A stretch of DNA of 64,000 nt, taken from the NCBI RefSeq assembly GCF_000385375.1, contig NZ_ARVV01000001.1, positions 3,224,001 through 3,288,000 on the forward strand, given 5' to 3'. The notes beneath the pieces were generated by a model. It was not told the origin of the DNA and searched no databases. It saw nothing but the letters and a program-made list of their open reading frames with translations. Shown piece by piece: positions 1 through 8,838 of the stretch. Positions within the stretch are counted from its first letter, which is position 1, and each line of letters begins with the position of its first letter. The stretch is from Methyloversatilis discipulorum (GTDB lineage: Bacteria > Pseudomonadota > Gammaproteobacteria > Burkholderiales > Rhodocyclaceae). The position numbers and the translations under genes are program-made.

Positions 1-1
1 G

Positions 2-118
2 CACAGCACTGGCGGGGAGTATGGCCCGGCGGAGAAGCAGTGCAGCGTCGCCGTCGCCAATCCTGAGAACATCGGCGCGCCGCAGGGTGACGGTCGACGC
101 GCAAGGCTGTTAGCATGA
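2..118 (+). CDS. Possible 3' end of an unidentified gene (partial)
   Basis: An open frame enters from the left edge and ends at TGA 116-118, giving 38 residues with mixed, protein-like composition (for example the stretch EYGPAEKQCSVAVANPENIG). The other two forward frames stop earlier or are arginine-rich. It has no recognisable domain and could be non-coding. Confidence 0.3.
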   Translation, partial: HSTGGEYGPAEKQCSVAVANPENIGAPQGDGRRARLLA

Positions 119-240
119 AGTCGCCTGACCCGGCTTCACGCCGGATGCATCGCCCGCCCCCACGCGCAGCACCGGGCTCTCGCCCGGGTTTCACGTGCAT
201 CCCCGGGGGCCTCACTCATCCGCAAAGAGAGGAGTCCGCT

Positions 241-645
241 ATGGGCCTGTTCAACACCATTCTGGAAAAGCTCGGTTTCGGCAAGAAGGACGATGCACCT
301 GCGGCGGCTGCACCCGCACCCGCACCCGCACCGGCACCCGTAAGTACGCCCGCCGCACCGGTCGCCGCTGCACCGGTCGCCATTTCGCAGGTCGATGTCG
401 TATCGAAGCTGGAGGCGCTGGCCGCGGCCAGTACGCAGAAGCTGAACTGGAAGGTGTCCATCGTCGACCTGATGAAGCTGCTCGGCCTGGACAGCAGCCT
501 CGACGCGCGCAAGACGCTGGCGACCGAGCTCGGTTGCCCGCAGGACAAGATGGGCGACTCGGCACAGATGAATATGTGGCTGCACAAGACCGTGCTGCAG
601 AAGCTGGCGGAGAACGGCGGAAATATCCCGAAGGAATTGCTCTGA
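241..645 (+). CDS. DUF3597 domain protein
   Basis: This is a 134-residue protein that starts MGLFNTILEKLGFGKK. An Ala-Pro-rich linker of (AP)n repeats follows at about residues 20-55, then a C-terminal domain (about 60-134) with the DUF3597 features VDVVSKLE, LNWKVSIVDLMKLLG and the ending GNIPKELL. The start at 241 is chosen because GAGAGGAG lies just upstream; the frame stays open further upstream but those residues are low-complexity. There is no signal peptide. The family has no known biochemical role. The domain resembles small LysM-associated modules, but I assign no function. Confidence 0.85.
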   Translation: MGLFNTILEKLGFGKKDDAPAAAAPAPAPAPAPVSTPAAPVAAAPVAISQVDVVSKLEALAAASTQKLNWKVSIVDLMKLLGLDSSLDARKTLATELGCPQDKMGDSAQMNMWLHKTVLQKLAENGGNIPKELL

Positions 646-719
646 GGTCTGCTGGCATTCAGGCTCATCGGCCCGGCGCTTCCGTCGCGAAGACCGGGCC
701 GCACCGCGAGGAGATCTGC

Positions 720-1079
720 ATGAACTACACCGGAAGCTGCCACTGCGGGCGGATCGCCTTCGAGGTCGATGGCGAACTCGCTGGCGAACTGACGGGCGCC
801 GTCGCCTGCAACTGTTCGATCTGCCGGCGCAAGGGCGCGCTGATGTGGTTCGTGCCGCGCGCGGCGCTGAGGCTCAGGACGCCTGCGTCCGACATGGCGA
901 GCTACACCTTCAACAAGCACGTGATCAAGCACCGCTTCTGTCCGCATTGCGGCATCCACCCGTTCGGCGAGGGCAGGCGGCCGGACGGCGTCGAGAGCGC
1001 GGCAATCAATGTGCGCTGTCTGGACGACGTCGACATCGAGTCGCTGCCGGTCAGGCATTTCGACGGCCGCGCGCTGTGA
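720..1079 (+). CDS. GFA (glutathione-dependent formaldehyde-activating) family protein
   Basis: This 119-residue zinc-binding protein of the GFA/CENP-V fold carries the ordered Cys motifs of the family: GSCHCG near residue 5, CNCSIC near 31-36 and FCPHCGIHPF near 68-77. These ligate two zinc ions in characterised relatives. The founding member accelerates formation of S-hydroxymethylglutathione, but most homologues have no proven substrate. GAGGAGATCTGC precedes the ATG. It opens a compact unit: its stop overlaps the GTG start of the next gene, suggesting translational coupling. Confidence 0.85.
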   Translation: MNYTGSCHCGRIAFEVDGELAGELTGAVACNCSICRRKGALMWFVPRAALRLRTPASDMASYTFNKHVIKHRFCPHCGIHPFGEGRRPDGVESAAINVRCLDDVDIESLPVRHFDGRAL

Positions 1080-1498
1080 AGCCGCGCATCACGCTGATCA
1101 CGCTGGGCACCGACGACCTGACGCGCGCCGTCGCCTTCTACCGCGACGGTTTGGGCTGGCCCACCGAAGGCATCGTCGGCGCCGAGCACGAACACGGCGC
1201 GGTGGCCTTCTTCGAGCTGCAGCCCGGGCTGAAGCTCGCGCTGTGGCCGCGCACCAGCCTCGCTCACGACGCCGGCATCACCGCCAGTGCAACCGACCCG
1301 GCCGGCTTTTCGCTGGCGCACAACGTCGCATCGAAAGCCGAGGTCGATGTGCTGATGACCGAAGCGAAGGCCGCCGGTGGCCGCATCGTCAAGCCGGCCC
1401 GCGACACCTTCTGGGGCGGCTACGCGGGTTACTTCGCCGATCCCGACGGTCATCTGTGGGAGGTGGCCTGGAACCCGCACTGGGAACTGCCGGAATGA
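1076..1498 (+). CDS. VOC (glyoxalase/bleomycin-resistance) superfamily protein
   Basis: A 140-residue single VOC-fold protein. The N-terminal half has the beta-alpha-beta pattern RITLITLGTDDLTRAVAFYRDGLGW, and the C-terminal half ends with the typical YFADPDGHLWEVAWNP. The start is GTG 1076, overlapping the stop of the GFA gene by four bases; an upstream frame extension is only the shadow of that gene. VOC proteins bind a metal and act as lyases, isomerases, dioxygenases or binding proteins; the substrate cannot be read from sequence. Its placement between a GFA protein and a peroxiredoxin suggests a detoxification unit (inference). Confidence 0.85.
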   Translation: MKPRITLITLGTDDLTRAVAFYRDGLGWPTEGIVGAEHEHGAVAFFELQPGLKLALWPRTSLAHDAGITASATDPAGFSLAHNVASKAEVDVLMTEAKAAGGRIVKPARDTFWGGYAGYFADPDGHLWEVAWNPHWELPE

Positions 1499-2073
1499 CC
1501 GCCCCGCTGACCGCTCAGCTGACCACACTCCCCGCCGACCTGCCGGCGCCCGCCGACGACGGTGCTGCCGCCCACCTCGAAGGCCTGCTCCTGCCGGCGC
1601 TCGCGCTGCCGGCAACCGACGGCTGCACGGTGCAGCTGTCGACGCTGCCCGGCCTGCAGGTGATCTACATCTACCCGATGACCGGCCGACCCGGCGTGCC
1701 GCTGCCCGAGGGCTGGGACGCGATACCGGGTGCGCGCGGCTGCACGCCGCAGTCCTGCGCCTTCCGCGATCACCACGCGGAACTGGCCGCACTCGGCGCC
1801 GGCGTGTTCGGCCTGAGCACGCAGGACAGCGACTATCAGCGCGAGGCGGCCACGCGTCTGCATCTGCCCTTCCCGCTGCTCAGCGACAGCGACCTCGCGC
1901 TGCGCGACGCACTGTCGCTGCCGGTGTTCGAGGTCGACGGTCGCCTGCTGTACCGCCGGCTCACGCTGATCGCCGACGCGGCGCGCATCGTCAAGGTGTT
2001 CTACCCGGTGTTTCCGCCGGACCGCAATGCGGCCGAGGTGGTGGCTTGGCTGCGCGCGCGGCGGCAGCCATGA
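1495..2073 (+). CDS. Peroxiredoxin-like (thioredoxin-fold) protein
   Basis: A 192-residue thioredoxin-fold protein of the AhpC/BCP type. The likely active-site region is GARGCTPQSCAFRDHHAEL at about residues 79-97, with two cysteines five residues apart, followed by GVFGLSTQDSDYQREAA, characteristic of BCP-like peroxiredoxins. It probably reduces peroxides in the cytoplasm; no signal peptide is seen. The ATG overlaps the preceding stop (ATGA), and the stop overlaps the next start, so the four genes from 720 to 2480 probably form one transcript. Confidence 0.8.
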   Translation: MTAPLTAQLTTLPADLPAPADDGAAAHLEGLLLPALALPATDGCTVQLSTLPGLQVIYIYPMTGRPGVPLPEGWDAIPGARGCTPQSCAFRDHHAELAALGAGVFGLSTQDSDYQREAATRLHLPFPLLSDSDLALRDALSLPVFEVDGRLLYRRLTLIADAARIVKVFYPVFPPDRNAAEVVAWLRARRQP

Positions 2074-2480
2074 AGGTCACGCCCGCCCTGGTGTTCGCGC
2101 TGCTTTCGGCCACGGCGCTCGCCGCGCCGCCCGCGCTGACGCCCTGCCCCGACAAGCCGAACTGCGTGTCGACCGAAGCATCGGGCAAGGCGCAGATGGC
2201 ACCGATACCGTTTTCCGGCACGGTGGCCGAAGCACAGGACGCACTGCGCCGTGCGCTCACCGCCCAGCCGCGCAGCATGATCACGCGCGACGAGCCGGGC
2301 TTCGTCGCCGCCGAGTTCCGCTCGCGCGTGTTCGGCTTCGTCGACGCCGCGGAATTCGTCATCGATGCCGATGCGCGCGTCGTCCGCTATCGCAGCGGGG
2401 CGCGCAGCGGCCATTACGACTTCGGCGTAAACCGCGAGCGGATGGACGCGCTGCGCGCCGCGCTCAGCCCGCAACGCTGA
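2070..2480 (+). CDS. DUF1499 family secreted/envelope protein
   Basis: A 136-residue protein with a cleavable-looking signal peptide (MKVTPALVFALLSATALA, cut near residue 19-20). The DUF1499 pattern follows: CPDKPNCVSTEA, then VAEAQDALRRAL, FVAAEFRSRVFGFVDAAEFVID and a C-terminal VRYRSGARSGHYDFGVNRER. The family function is unknown; the export signal places it in the periplasm. It is the last gene of the 720-2480 unit. Its 3' end overlaps the convergent kinase gene by 17 bases. Confidence 0.85.
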   Translation: MKVTPALVFALLSATALAAPPALTPCPDKPNCVSTEASGKAQMAPIPFSGTVAEAQDALRRALTAQPRSMITRDEPGFVAAEFRSRVFGFVDAAEFVIDADARVVRYRSGARSGHYDFGVNRERMDALRAALSPQR

Positions 2481-4203
2481 GCGGTCGCGGCGCCGGTTCG
2501 AGCGTGAAGCACACGCAGCCGTCACGGTTGAGCGCGAGCCGCAGCACAAAGCCGGCTGCCTGTGCCTGCCTGGCCGCCTGGTAGAGCCCCACGCCCAGAC
2601 CCGCCGCGGAGCTGACCGGCTCACGCAGCAGGACGTCGGCGAGCGCCGGCGCGATCGCGCTGCCGTTGTCCTCGACCGACAGGCGCTCGCCGCCCAGGCG
2701 CATCACGATGGCGATGCCCGGCTCGGTCTGCCGCTTGTGCAGCGCATTGGCGATCAGGTTTTCGGCAACCGTCGTGTACAGCGCGCCGGGCAGCCAAAGA
2801 TCGGGCTCGGTCGCGCCCTCGACCGCCACGCCGTCACCGGCGAAACGGGCCGACATCGACTGCAGCCACTCCGGCGCCGGCATCCATTCGCCGTCGGCCG
2901 GCTGTGGCCGACGCAGCTTCTCTAGCGTCGCTTCGAGCCGCGCGGTGATCACCGGCAACTGACGCGCCAGCAGCGCGTTGGCGCGCTCCGCGGAGTCCGG
3001 ACCGTCGGCTTCGCGCGCGGCATAGCACAGCGTATTAAGCGACTGCAGCAGGTTCTTCACGTCGTGCGTGAGGCGGGCGCCGGTGTCGTGTATCGCGGAC
3101 AGATAGCTCAGGCGGCGCAGTTCCTCGGCGCGCAGGCGGGCCTGATAGAACTGGCCGAGCAGTTGCACCAGCAGATTGAAATGCCACACCAGCCCGCCGG
3201 ACAGCGGCCGCTGCGTGAAGATGGCCAGTTCGAGCAGCGGGTGCTCGAAGTCGTAACGCTGGGCACCGCGGCGGCCGAACTGACCTTCATGCGCGCGACT
3301 GCCGCCGCGCGTGCGCCACTCGCCGCCGGCAACCAGCGGCAGTGCCGACAGGCGGTTGGCGGCGCGGGCGACGAAATCCTCCGGTCGGCCGTCCTCTTCC
3401 GCCAGCGCGGCCAGGCTCTCCAGCCATCGTTCGTAGGGCAGCGCCAGCGACAGCACGTAGCGGGTGAAGGCCACGCCCAGGCCGCCGAAGCCGCCGCGCG
3501 GATTCCACGCCCAGCTGAGCAGCATCAGCATCGCGGCCAGCACGGTCAGCGTGCCGAGCAGGGCACGCAAGTAGTCGACGCCAGCGATCAGCATCGCGGC
3601 CAGCGTACCCAGCGCCAGCACGGCCAGCAGCAGCAGCACGAACAGGCCGGACACGAAATCCAGCACTTCGCGGTCGCGGTCCGCGCGTTCGTGACCGGGC
3701 ACGGCGAGCATGACGGTCAGCGCCAGCGGCGACAGCCACAGGCCCAGCGTGTCGATGCCGGCTGGCAGCGACAGGCCGGGCGGCAGCGCGCGCGGCAGCG
3801 CAACGGTGAACAGCGCAGTGATCAGGTAGGCGAGCGCGCCGAGGTAATAGATGCGCGGCCCGCGCGAGGTCGAAAAGAACACCTTGCCGCCGACCAGTCC
3901 GGCCAGCAGCAGCATCCACAGGCTGAGCACCGCCGGCCCATAGAACACGACCATTGCCAGCACCGCGACCGCGAGCAGGATGAGCGCGCGGGCGTTCAGC
4001 CTGCTCTGCGCGCCGACCAGCGGCTGCCACATCAGCAGCAGGCCGATGTGCGACAGCAGCGCGACGCGCCCCAGCGTCACGTCGTCGCCTATCCACAGCA
4101 GGCCGTGCAGGCTGGCCAGCACGCACAGCAGCAGCCAGGGCCGTACGCGCGTCAGCCAGTCGAGCAGGCGTGGCGTCTGCGGCGCCGCTTCGCGCGGGCT
4201 CAC
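2464..4203 (-). CDS. Membrane sensor histidine kinase
   Basis: A 579-residue kinase. The first half (about residues 20-240) is strongly hydrophobic, with around eight to ten membrane segments. A cytoplasmic linker follows, then a His box HDTGARLTHDVKNLLQSLNTL (the HDVKN His accepts phosphate) and a HATPase core with the N box ENLIANALHKR, a DNGSAI G1-type box and a GLGVGLYQAARQAQAAG G2-type box. The HDxKN type resembles the PrsK/PEP-CTERM-associated kinases, but the usual adjacent NtrC-type regulator is absent. No response regulator is next to it, so its partner is unknown. Confidence 0.85.
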   Translation of the reverse strand: MSPREAAPQTPRLLDWLTRVRPWLLLCVLASLHGLLWIGDDVTLGRVALLSHIGLLLMWQPLVGAQSRLNARALILLAVAVLAMVVFYGPAVLSLWMLLLAGLVGGKVFFSTSRGPRIYYLGALAYLITALFTVALPRALPPGLSLPAGIDTLGLWLSPLALTVMLAVPGHERADRDREVLDFVSGLFVLLLLAVLALGTLAAMLIAGVDYLRALLGTLTVLAAMLMLLSWAWNPRGGFGGLGVAFTRYVLSLALPYERWLESLAALAEEDGRPEDFVARAANRLSALPLVAGGEWRTRGGSRAHEGQFGRRGAQRYDFEHPLLELAIFTQRPLSGGLVWHFNLLVQLLGQFYQARLRAEELRRLSYLSAIHDTGARLTHDVKNLLQSLNTLCYAAREADGPDSAERANALLARQLPVITARLEATLEKLRRPQPADGEWMPAPEWLQSMSARFAGDGVAVEGATEPDLWLPGALYTTVAENLIANALHKRQTEPGIAIVMRLGGERLSVEDNGSAIAPALADVLLREPVSSAAGLGVGLYQAARQAQAAGFVLRLALNRDGCVCFTLEPAPRPLSVAG

Positions 4204-4448
4204 CGCTGCGTCCTGCCCGTGCGTCGGCGCCCGGCCGGGCCGGCACGCAAGTGACCGGAACGTGACGGAACTGTCGAGAAGCGGTCAGTTCGGAACGGCC
4301 GCGCGGCTCCGGTTGGCTTGTCTGCGCGGCCCGTTCGCCCCGACAAGGAAAAAAACTGTATCGGATTCAGCATGATGCACACCGCCGCTGCAGAAAGGCG
4401 GCAATGGGCACGGATCGTGCAGTGGGGTGGCTATCAAGGAGGACTTTC

Positions 4449-5165
4449 ATGAGATCCACGCAAAACGGTTTCACACTGGTCGAAATCGCCATCGTTCTGG
4501 TCATTATCGGTCTGCTGCTCGGCGGCGTGCTCAAGGGTCAGGAACTGATCAACAGCGCCAAGGCGAAAAGCCTGGTCAATGATTTCCGCACGATATCGAC
4601 CGCCGTGTACGCCTACCAGGACCGCTTCCGCTTCATGCCGGGCGACGACCCGGCAGCCGGCCAGCATGTCGGCGGTGCGAACGCCAGCAGCCCGTCCGGC
4701 GAAGCCCGCGGCAACGGTCGCGTCGGCGGCAACTGGAACTCGACCACCACGACCGACGAATCCTTCCTCGTCTGGCAACACCTTCGCATGGCCAATCTGC
4801 TGACCGGCACCAGCGACACCAGCGATACCAGTGCCACCAGCAATTACTACCCGCGAAATGCCGACAACGGCCGCATCGGCATCACCGGCGCCGTGCCGAT
4901 CTCCGTACCCAGCACCTCGGCAACCTCGCCCAGTTCCGCCTCGGTGCCGATGACCGGCGCCTTCTTCATCTGCTCGGACGGCATTTCCGCCCGACTTGCC
5001 CGCCAGGTCGACTCGACCATGGACGACGGCGCCACCAACACCGGCAATGTGCGCGCGATGGCCCAGGTCAGTGGCGCTGGGGCGGCCACCGGTACCGCGA
5101 TCGAAATCACGCCGGACCTCGAACGCACCAGCAGCGATCTGTACACGGTCTGCGTCGCCTACTGA
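4449..5165 (+). CDS. Type IV prepilin-like protein (lone)
   Basis: A 238-residue protein with a class III (prepilin) signal: short leader MRSTQNG, then FTLVEIAIVLVIIGLLLGGV with the expected Gly-1, Phe+1 and Glu+5 for cleavage and N-methylation by a prepilin peptidase. The C-terminal part is rich in Ser/Thr, with a TSDTSDTSATS run, and has two cysteines (near residues 176 and 236) that could form the disulfide loop of pilins. AAGGAGG precedes the ATG. No assembly ATPase, platform or peptidase gene is nearby, so it must rely on machinery encoded elsewhere. It could be a minor pilin or a type II secretion pseudopilin. Confidence 0.85.
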   Translation: MRSTQNGFTLVEIAIVLVIIGLLLGGVLKGQELINSAKAKSLVNDFRTISTAVYAYQDRFRFMPGDDPAAGQHVGGANASSPSGEARGNGRVGGNWNSTTTTDESFLVWQHLRMANLLTGTSDTSDTSATSNYYPRNADNGRIGITGAVPISVPSTSATSPSSASVPMTGAFFICSDGISARLARQVDSTMDDGATNTGNVRAMAQVSGAGAATGTAIEITPDLERTSSDLYTVCVAY

Positions 5166-5175
5166 CCGACCCGCC

Positions 5176-5200
5176 GGGCGGCGTCCGCCGCCCGTTTCCT
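5176..5200 (+). terminator. Probable intrinsic terminator after the prepilin gene
   Basis: GGGCGGC, loop GTCC, GCCGCCC, then GTTTCCT. It is a GC-rich hairpin with a short T run 11 bases beyond the prepilin stop. It lies between convergent genes and may also affect the antiporter transcript. Confidence 0.55.
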
Positions 5201-5207
5201 GCCTCGA

Positions 5208-7178
5208 CTACCCCTTCAGCAGCTTCGATTCCGCCCGCGCCAGTTCGGCCGGCTCACCGAGCAGCACCACCACGTCGCCGTTCTCGAAAGCCAGGTCGGA
5301 ACTCGGTTCGAGCGCGCGGATGCCGCGCCGGCGTATTGCGCTCACCTCGACCCGCACGTCCTCGAAATGGAATTCGTCGATGCGGTGGCCGATGGCCCAA
5401 GCACCGGGCGCCAGCGCGACCGAGTGCAGCCGCTTGTGCTGCGCCTCGCTGACCGCCTCTTCGGCCAGATGTTCTGCACCGCGATACAGGCCGCGCAGCA
5501 GGTGGTAGCGGTCGCCGCGCAACTGGCGGATGCGCTTGAGCACCCGCGCCAGCGGCACGCCCAGCAGCACCAGCGCGTGTGTGGCCAGCATCAGTGACGA
5601 CTCCAGCGATTCCGGCACCACTTCGGTGGCGCCAGCGGCCGACAGCTTGTCGTAGTCGCGCTCGTCGAAGGTGCGCACCACCACCGGCACGTCGGCGCGC
5701 AACTCGTTGGCCAGACGGATCACCCGCATCGCCGCGTCGGTATCGACGAAGGTGACGACGACGATGGACGCGCGCGCGATACCGGCGGCGATCAGCGTTT
5801 CGCGCCGGCCGGCGTCACCGAACACCACCGTCTCGCCGGCCGCCGCCGCCTCGCGCACGCGCTCCGGGTCGAGGTCGAGCGCGATGAAGGAAATGCCTTC
5901 GTTTTCGAGGAAGCGGCCGAGGTACTGGCCGTTGCGGCCGTAGCCGCAGACGATGGCGTGGCCGTCGGTGGCCAGCGACTGGGCGGCGATCGAGGTGAGC
6001 TGCATCGAGCGCAGCAGCCACTCGGACGGCACCAGTCGCAGCACGATGCGGTCGGCGTAGTGGGCCAGTATCGGCGCGACGAGCAGCGTGAGCAGCAGCG
6101 AGGCGAGCACGATCTGCAGGATGCGGTCGGGAATCAGGTGGGCGGAATCGGCCAGCGCCATCAGCACGAAGCCGAATTCGCCACCGGCGCACAGCCACAG
6201 TCCGACGCGCAGCGCGTTGCCGGGCGACGAGCCGAAGAAGCGCGACGCCGCGGCCGCCACCGCGAACTTGCCGACCAGGATGAACAGCACCGTCACCAGC
6301 ACGAAGAACAGCTCGGAAAACACCAGCGCGAGGTTGAGCTTCATGCCGATGGTGACGAAGAACAGCCCGAGCAGCACGTCACGGAAGGGCTTGATGTCCT
6401 CCTCCACCTGGTAGCGGTACTGCGTTTCCGAAATCAGCATGCCGGCGAGGAAGGCGCCCAGCGCCAGCGACAGCCCGGCCACCTCGGTGGCGAAGGCCAT
6501 GCCCAGCGTCACCAGCAGCACATTGAGCATGAACAGCTCGGGCGACTTGCGCATCGCGACGATGTGGAACCAGCGCTGCATCAGCCGCGGGCCGAGATAG
6601 AGGATGAGGGTGAGCGCGACCGCCGCTTTCACCGCGGCCAGCCCCAGCGCCTCGACGCTTTCCTCGGCGCCCAGCGCCAGCACCGGAATGACCACCAGGA
6701 AGGGCACGACCGCCAGATCCTGGAACAGCAGCACGCCCACCACCTGCCGGCCGTGCGCGGAATCAAGTTCCAGCCGCTCGACCAGCAGCTTGATCAGCAC
6801 CGCGGTCGACGACATCGCGATGGCGCCGCCGACCGCGATCGCGCCCTTGAATCCGAGACCGAACAGCCAGGCGAAGCTGACTACGCCGAGCACGCTGAAG
6901 GCGACCTGGGCGGCGCCGAGGCCAAACACCAGCCGCTTCATCGAGAACAGCTTGGGCAGCGAGAATTCGAGCCCGATCGAGAACATCAAGAAAACGATGC
7001 CGTACTCGGCAAAGTGACGCGCTTCGTCGGTGTCGGGAATGAAGGCCAGTGCGTGCGGCCCGGCCAGCGCCCCCACCAGCAGATAGCCCAGTATCGGCGG
7101 CAGGCCGATACTGCGGAAGAGGCCGACCACCAGCACCGAAGCGGTGAGCAGCAGAAGAACCAGCTCGAGGGCAGACAT
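5208..7178 (-). CDS. CPA2-family K+/H+ antiporter with TrkA-N and TrkA-C domains (KefB/KefC type)
   Basis: A 656-residue transporter. Residues 1-380 form about 12-13 membrane helices of the Na+/H+ exchanger fold, with the family segments LGYLLVGALAGP, FSIGLEFS and LALGAFLAGMLISETQYR. A RossmannTrkA-N domain (about 410-525) has the nucleotide-binding motif CGYGRNGQYLG, and a TrkA-C domain lies at about 570-650. By family it exports K+ in exchange for H+, gated by cytosolic ligands. It is divergent from kdsD, an arrangement seen in other betaproteobacteria. KefB, KefC and YbaL homologues cannot be separated by eye. Confidence 0.9.
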   Translation of the reverse strand: MSALELVLLLLTASVLVVGLFRSIGLPPILGYLLVGALAGPHALAFIPDTDEARHFAEYGIVFLMFSIGLEFSLPKLFSMKRLVFGLGAAQVAFSVLGVVSFAWLFGLGFKGAIAVGGAIAMSSTAVLIKLLVERLELDSAHGRQVVGVLLFQDLAVVPFLVVIPVLALGAEESVEALGLAAVKAAVALTLILYLGPRLMQRWFHIVAMRKSPELFMLNVLLVTLGMAFATEVAGLSLALGAFLAGMLISETQYRYQVEEDIKPFRDVLLGLFFVTIGMKLNLALVFSELFFVLVTVLFILVGKFAVAAAASRFFGSSPGNALRVGLWLCAGGEFGFVLMALADSAHLIPDRILQIVLASLLLTLLVAPILAHYADRIVLRLVPSEWLLRSMQLTSIAAQSLATDGHAIVCGYGRNGQYLGRFLENEGISFIALDLDPERVREAAAAGETVVFGDAGRRETLIAAGIARASIVVVTFVDTDAAMRVIRLANELRADVPVVVRTFDERDYDKLSAAGATEVVPESLESSLMLATHALVLLGVPLARVLKRIRQLRGDRYHLLRGLYRGAEHLAEEAVSEAQHKRLHSVALAPGAWAIGHRIDEFHFEDVRVEVSAIRRRGIRALEPSSDLAFENGDVVVLLGEPAELARAESKLLKG

Positions 7179-7236
7179 GGTGACGATGTGTTCGACCGTC
7201 CGCGCTTTCCGGGAGCGGCCGCCTGTCGGAGCAGGT

Positions 7237-7245
7237 TGTTATAAT
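7237..7245 (+). promoter_or_regulatory. Extended -10 promoter candidate for kdsD operon
   Basis: TGTTATAAT is a perfect TGnTATAAT extended -10 element about 75 bases upstream of the kdsD ATG. No good -35 is visible, which is tolerated in extended -10 promoters. It would serve kdsD-kdsC-lptC-lptA. Confidence 0.55.
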
Positions 7246-7321
7246 CCGCGCCGATCATAACCGATCGTTCCTGCGCCCGTAGTACGGGCGATTACACGCC
7301 TCCGCACACCCCGCCCCGCGC

Positions 7322-8311
7322 ATGACACAGCCCGCCCCACCGAAGAACGAAGATATCCTGGCCTGCGCCCGCCGCGTGCTCGCCATCGAAGGCAGCGCGC
7401 TCGAAGCACTGTCGGCGCGCCTCGGCGACGAATTCGCTAGGGCGGTGCGCCTGATCCTCGACAGCCCGGGCCGCGTCATCGTCAGCGGCCTCGGCAAGTC
7501 CGGCCACATCGCGCGCAAGATCGCCGCCACCATGGCCAGTACCGGTACGCCGGCCTATTTCGTCCATGCGGCCGAAGCGCTGCATGGCGACCTCGGCATG
7601 ATCCACCGCGACGACGTGCTGATCGCGCTGTCCAATTCCGGCGAAACCGCCGAATTGCTGGCCATCGTGCCGCTGGTGCGCCGTCAGGGCGGCCGCACGA
7701 TCGCGATGACCGGCAAGGCGACATCGACGCTGGCCACGCTGGCCGACGTGCATCTGGACGCCGGGGTGGCGATCGAAGCCTGTCCGCTCAATCTCGCCCC
7801 GACCGCCAGCACCACCTGCGCGCTGGCGCTGGGCGACGCGCTGGCGGTCGCGCTGCTGGAGGCGCGCGGCTTCCGCGAAGACGACTTCGCGCGCAGCCAC
7901 CCGGGTGGCGCGCTCGGCCGCCGCCTGCTTACCCATGTGCGCGACGTGATGCGCGCCCGCGACGCGGTGCCCAGCGTCGGTGTCGGCGCCACCGTCACCG
8001 AAGCGCTGCTGCAGGTGACCCGCGGCGGCATGGGCATGACCGTGGTGCTCGACGACGCCGGCGCCGTGGCCGGCGTGTTCACCGACGGTGACCTGCGTCG
8101 CGCCATCGACCGCCTGGGCGACGTGCGCACCGTGCCGGTGGCCGACGTGATGAGCCGCCACCCGCGCACCATTCCGGCTGGCCGGCTGGCGGCCGAAGCG
8201 GCCGACCTGATGGAGACGCAGCGCGTGAACCAGCTGCTGGTGCTCGACGAACACGGCGCGCTGGCCGGCGCGCTGACCATGCACGACCTGATGCAGGCCA
8301 AGGTGATATGA
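7322..8311 (+). CDS. kdsD: D-arabinose-5-phosphate isomerase
   Basis: A 329-residue enzyme that interconverts D-ribulose 5-phosphate and D-arabinose 5-phosphate, the first step of KDO synthesis for lipopolysaccharide. The SIS domain (about residues 35-170) contains VSGLGKSGHIARKIAATMASTGTPAY-type sugar-phosphate binding residues and HGDLGMI. Two CBS repeats follow (about 205-325), including GVFTDGDLRRAI and the final LVLDEHGALAGALTMHDL. The length matches KdsD/KpsF. It overlaps kdsC by four bases (ATGA). The next three genes continue the LPS pathway, so kdsD is the right paralogue name. Confidence 0.95.
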   Translation: MTQPAPPKNEDILACARRVLAIEGSALEALSARLGDEFARAVRLILDSPGRVIVSGLGKSGHIARKIAATMASTGTPAYFVHAAEALHGDLGMIHRDDVLIALSNSGETAELLAIVPLVRRQGGRTIAMTGKATSTLATLADVHLDAGVAIEACPLNLAPTASTTCALALGDALAVALLEARGFREDDFARSHPGGALGRRLLTHVRDVMRARDAVPSVGVGATVTEALLQVTRGGMGMTVVLDDAGAVAGVFTDGDLRRAIDRLGDVRTVPVADVMSRHPRTIPAGRLAAEAADLMETQRVNQLLVLDEHGALAGALTMHDLMQAKVI

Positions 8312-8838
8312 GCGAAACCTCCGTACTCGATGCCGCCCGCAACGTTCGCCTGATGGGCTTCGACGTCGACGGCGTGATGACCGACGGCACCATCTGGTTC
8401 GGCCCGGACGGCGATTCGCTGAAGGGCTTCAACACGCTGGACGGTCACGGCCTGAAGATGCTGGCCGGCGCCGGCGTCGAGGTGGTCATCATTTCCGGCC
8501 GTTCGTCGCCCGCGGTGCGTCACCGCGCCGCCAACCTCGGCATCACCACCGCGCTGCTCGGCGTCGAGAACAAGCGTGAGGCGATGCGCGAACTGGCGGC
8601 CGAACGCGGCATCGCGATGGAACACTGCGGCTATATGGGCGACGACATCGTCGACCTGCCGGTGCTGCGCGCCTGCGGCTTCTCGGCCGCACCGGCCAAC
8701 GCCCACTTCTTCGTGCGCCAGCACGTCGCCTGGGTGGCTGAAGCCGACGGCGGCCGCGGCGCCGTGCGCGAAGTCTGCGAATACCTGCTCGACGCCCGCG
8801 GCGCGCTCGACGCGCTGCTGCAGGACTGCCTGCGTTGA
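8308..8838 (+). CDS. kdsC: 3-deoxy-D-manno-octulosonate-8-phosphate phosphatase
   Basis: A 176-residue HAD-superfamily phosphatase that dephosphorylates KDO-8-phosphate. The nucleophile motif FDVDGVMTDG (Asp19 and Asp21) is at the N-terminus, the second motif is IISGRSS, and the third is GYMGDDIVDLPVL. It is the short C0-cap type, which acts as a tetramer. It overlaps both neighbours by four bases, consistent with a translationally coupled operon kdsD-kdsC-lptC-lptA. Confidence 0.95.
   Translation: MSETSVLDAARNVRLMGFDVDGVMTDGTIWFGPDGDSLKGFNTLDGHGLKMLAGAGVEVVIISGRSSPAVRHRAANLGITTALLGVENKREAMRELAAERGIAMEHCGYMGDDIVDLPVLRACGFSAAPANAHFFVRQHVAWVAEADGGRGAVREVCEYLLDARGALDALLQDCLR

Noticed and set aside
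301..345. Direct CACCCGCACC-type repeats in the DUF3597 gene
   Set aside because: They encode an ordinary Ala-Pro linker and are not a CRISPR or satellite array.
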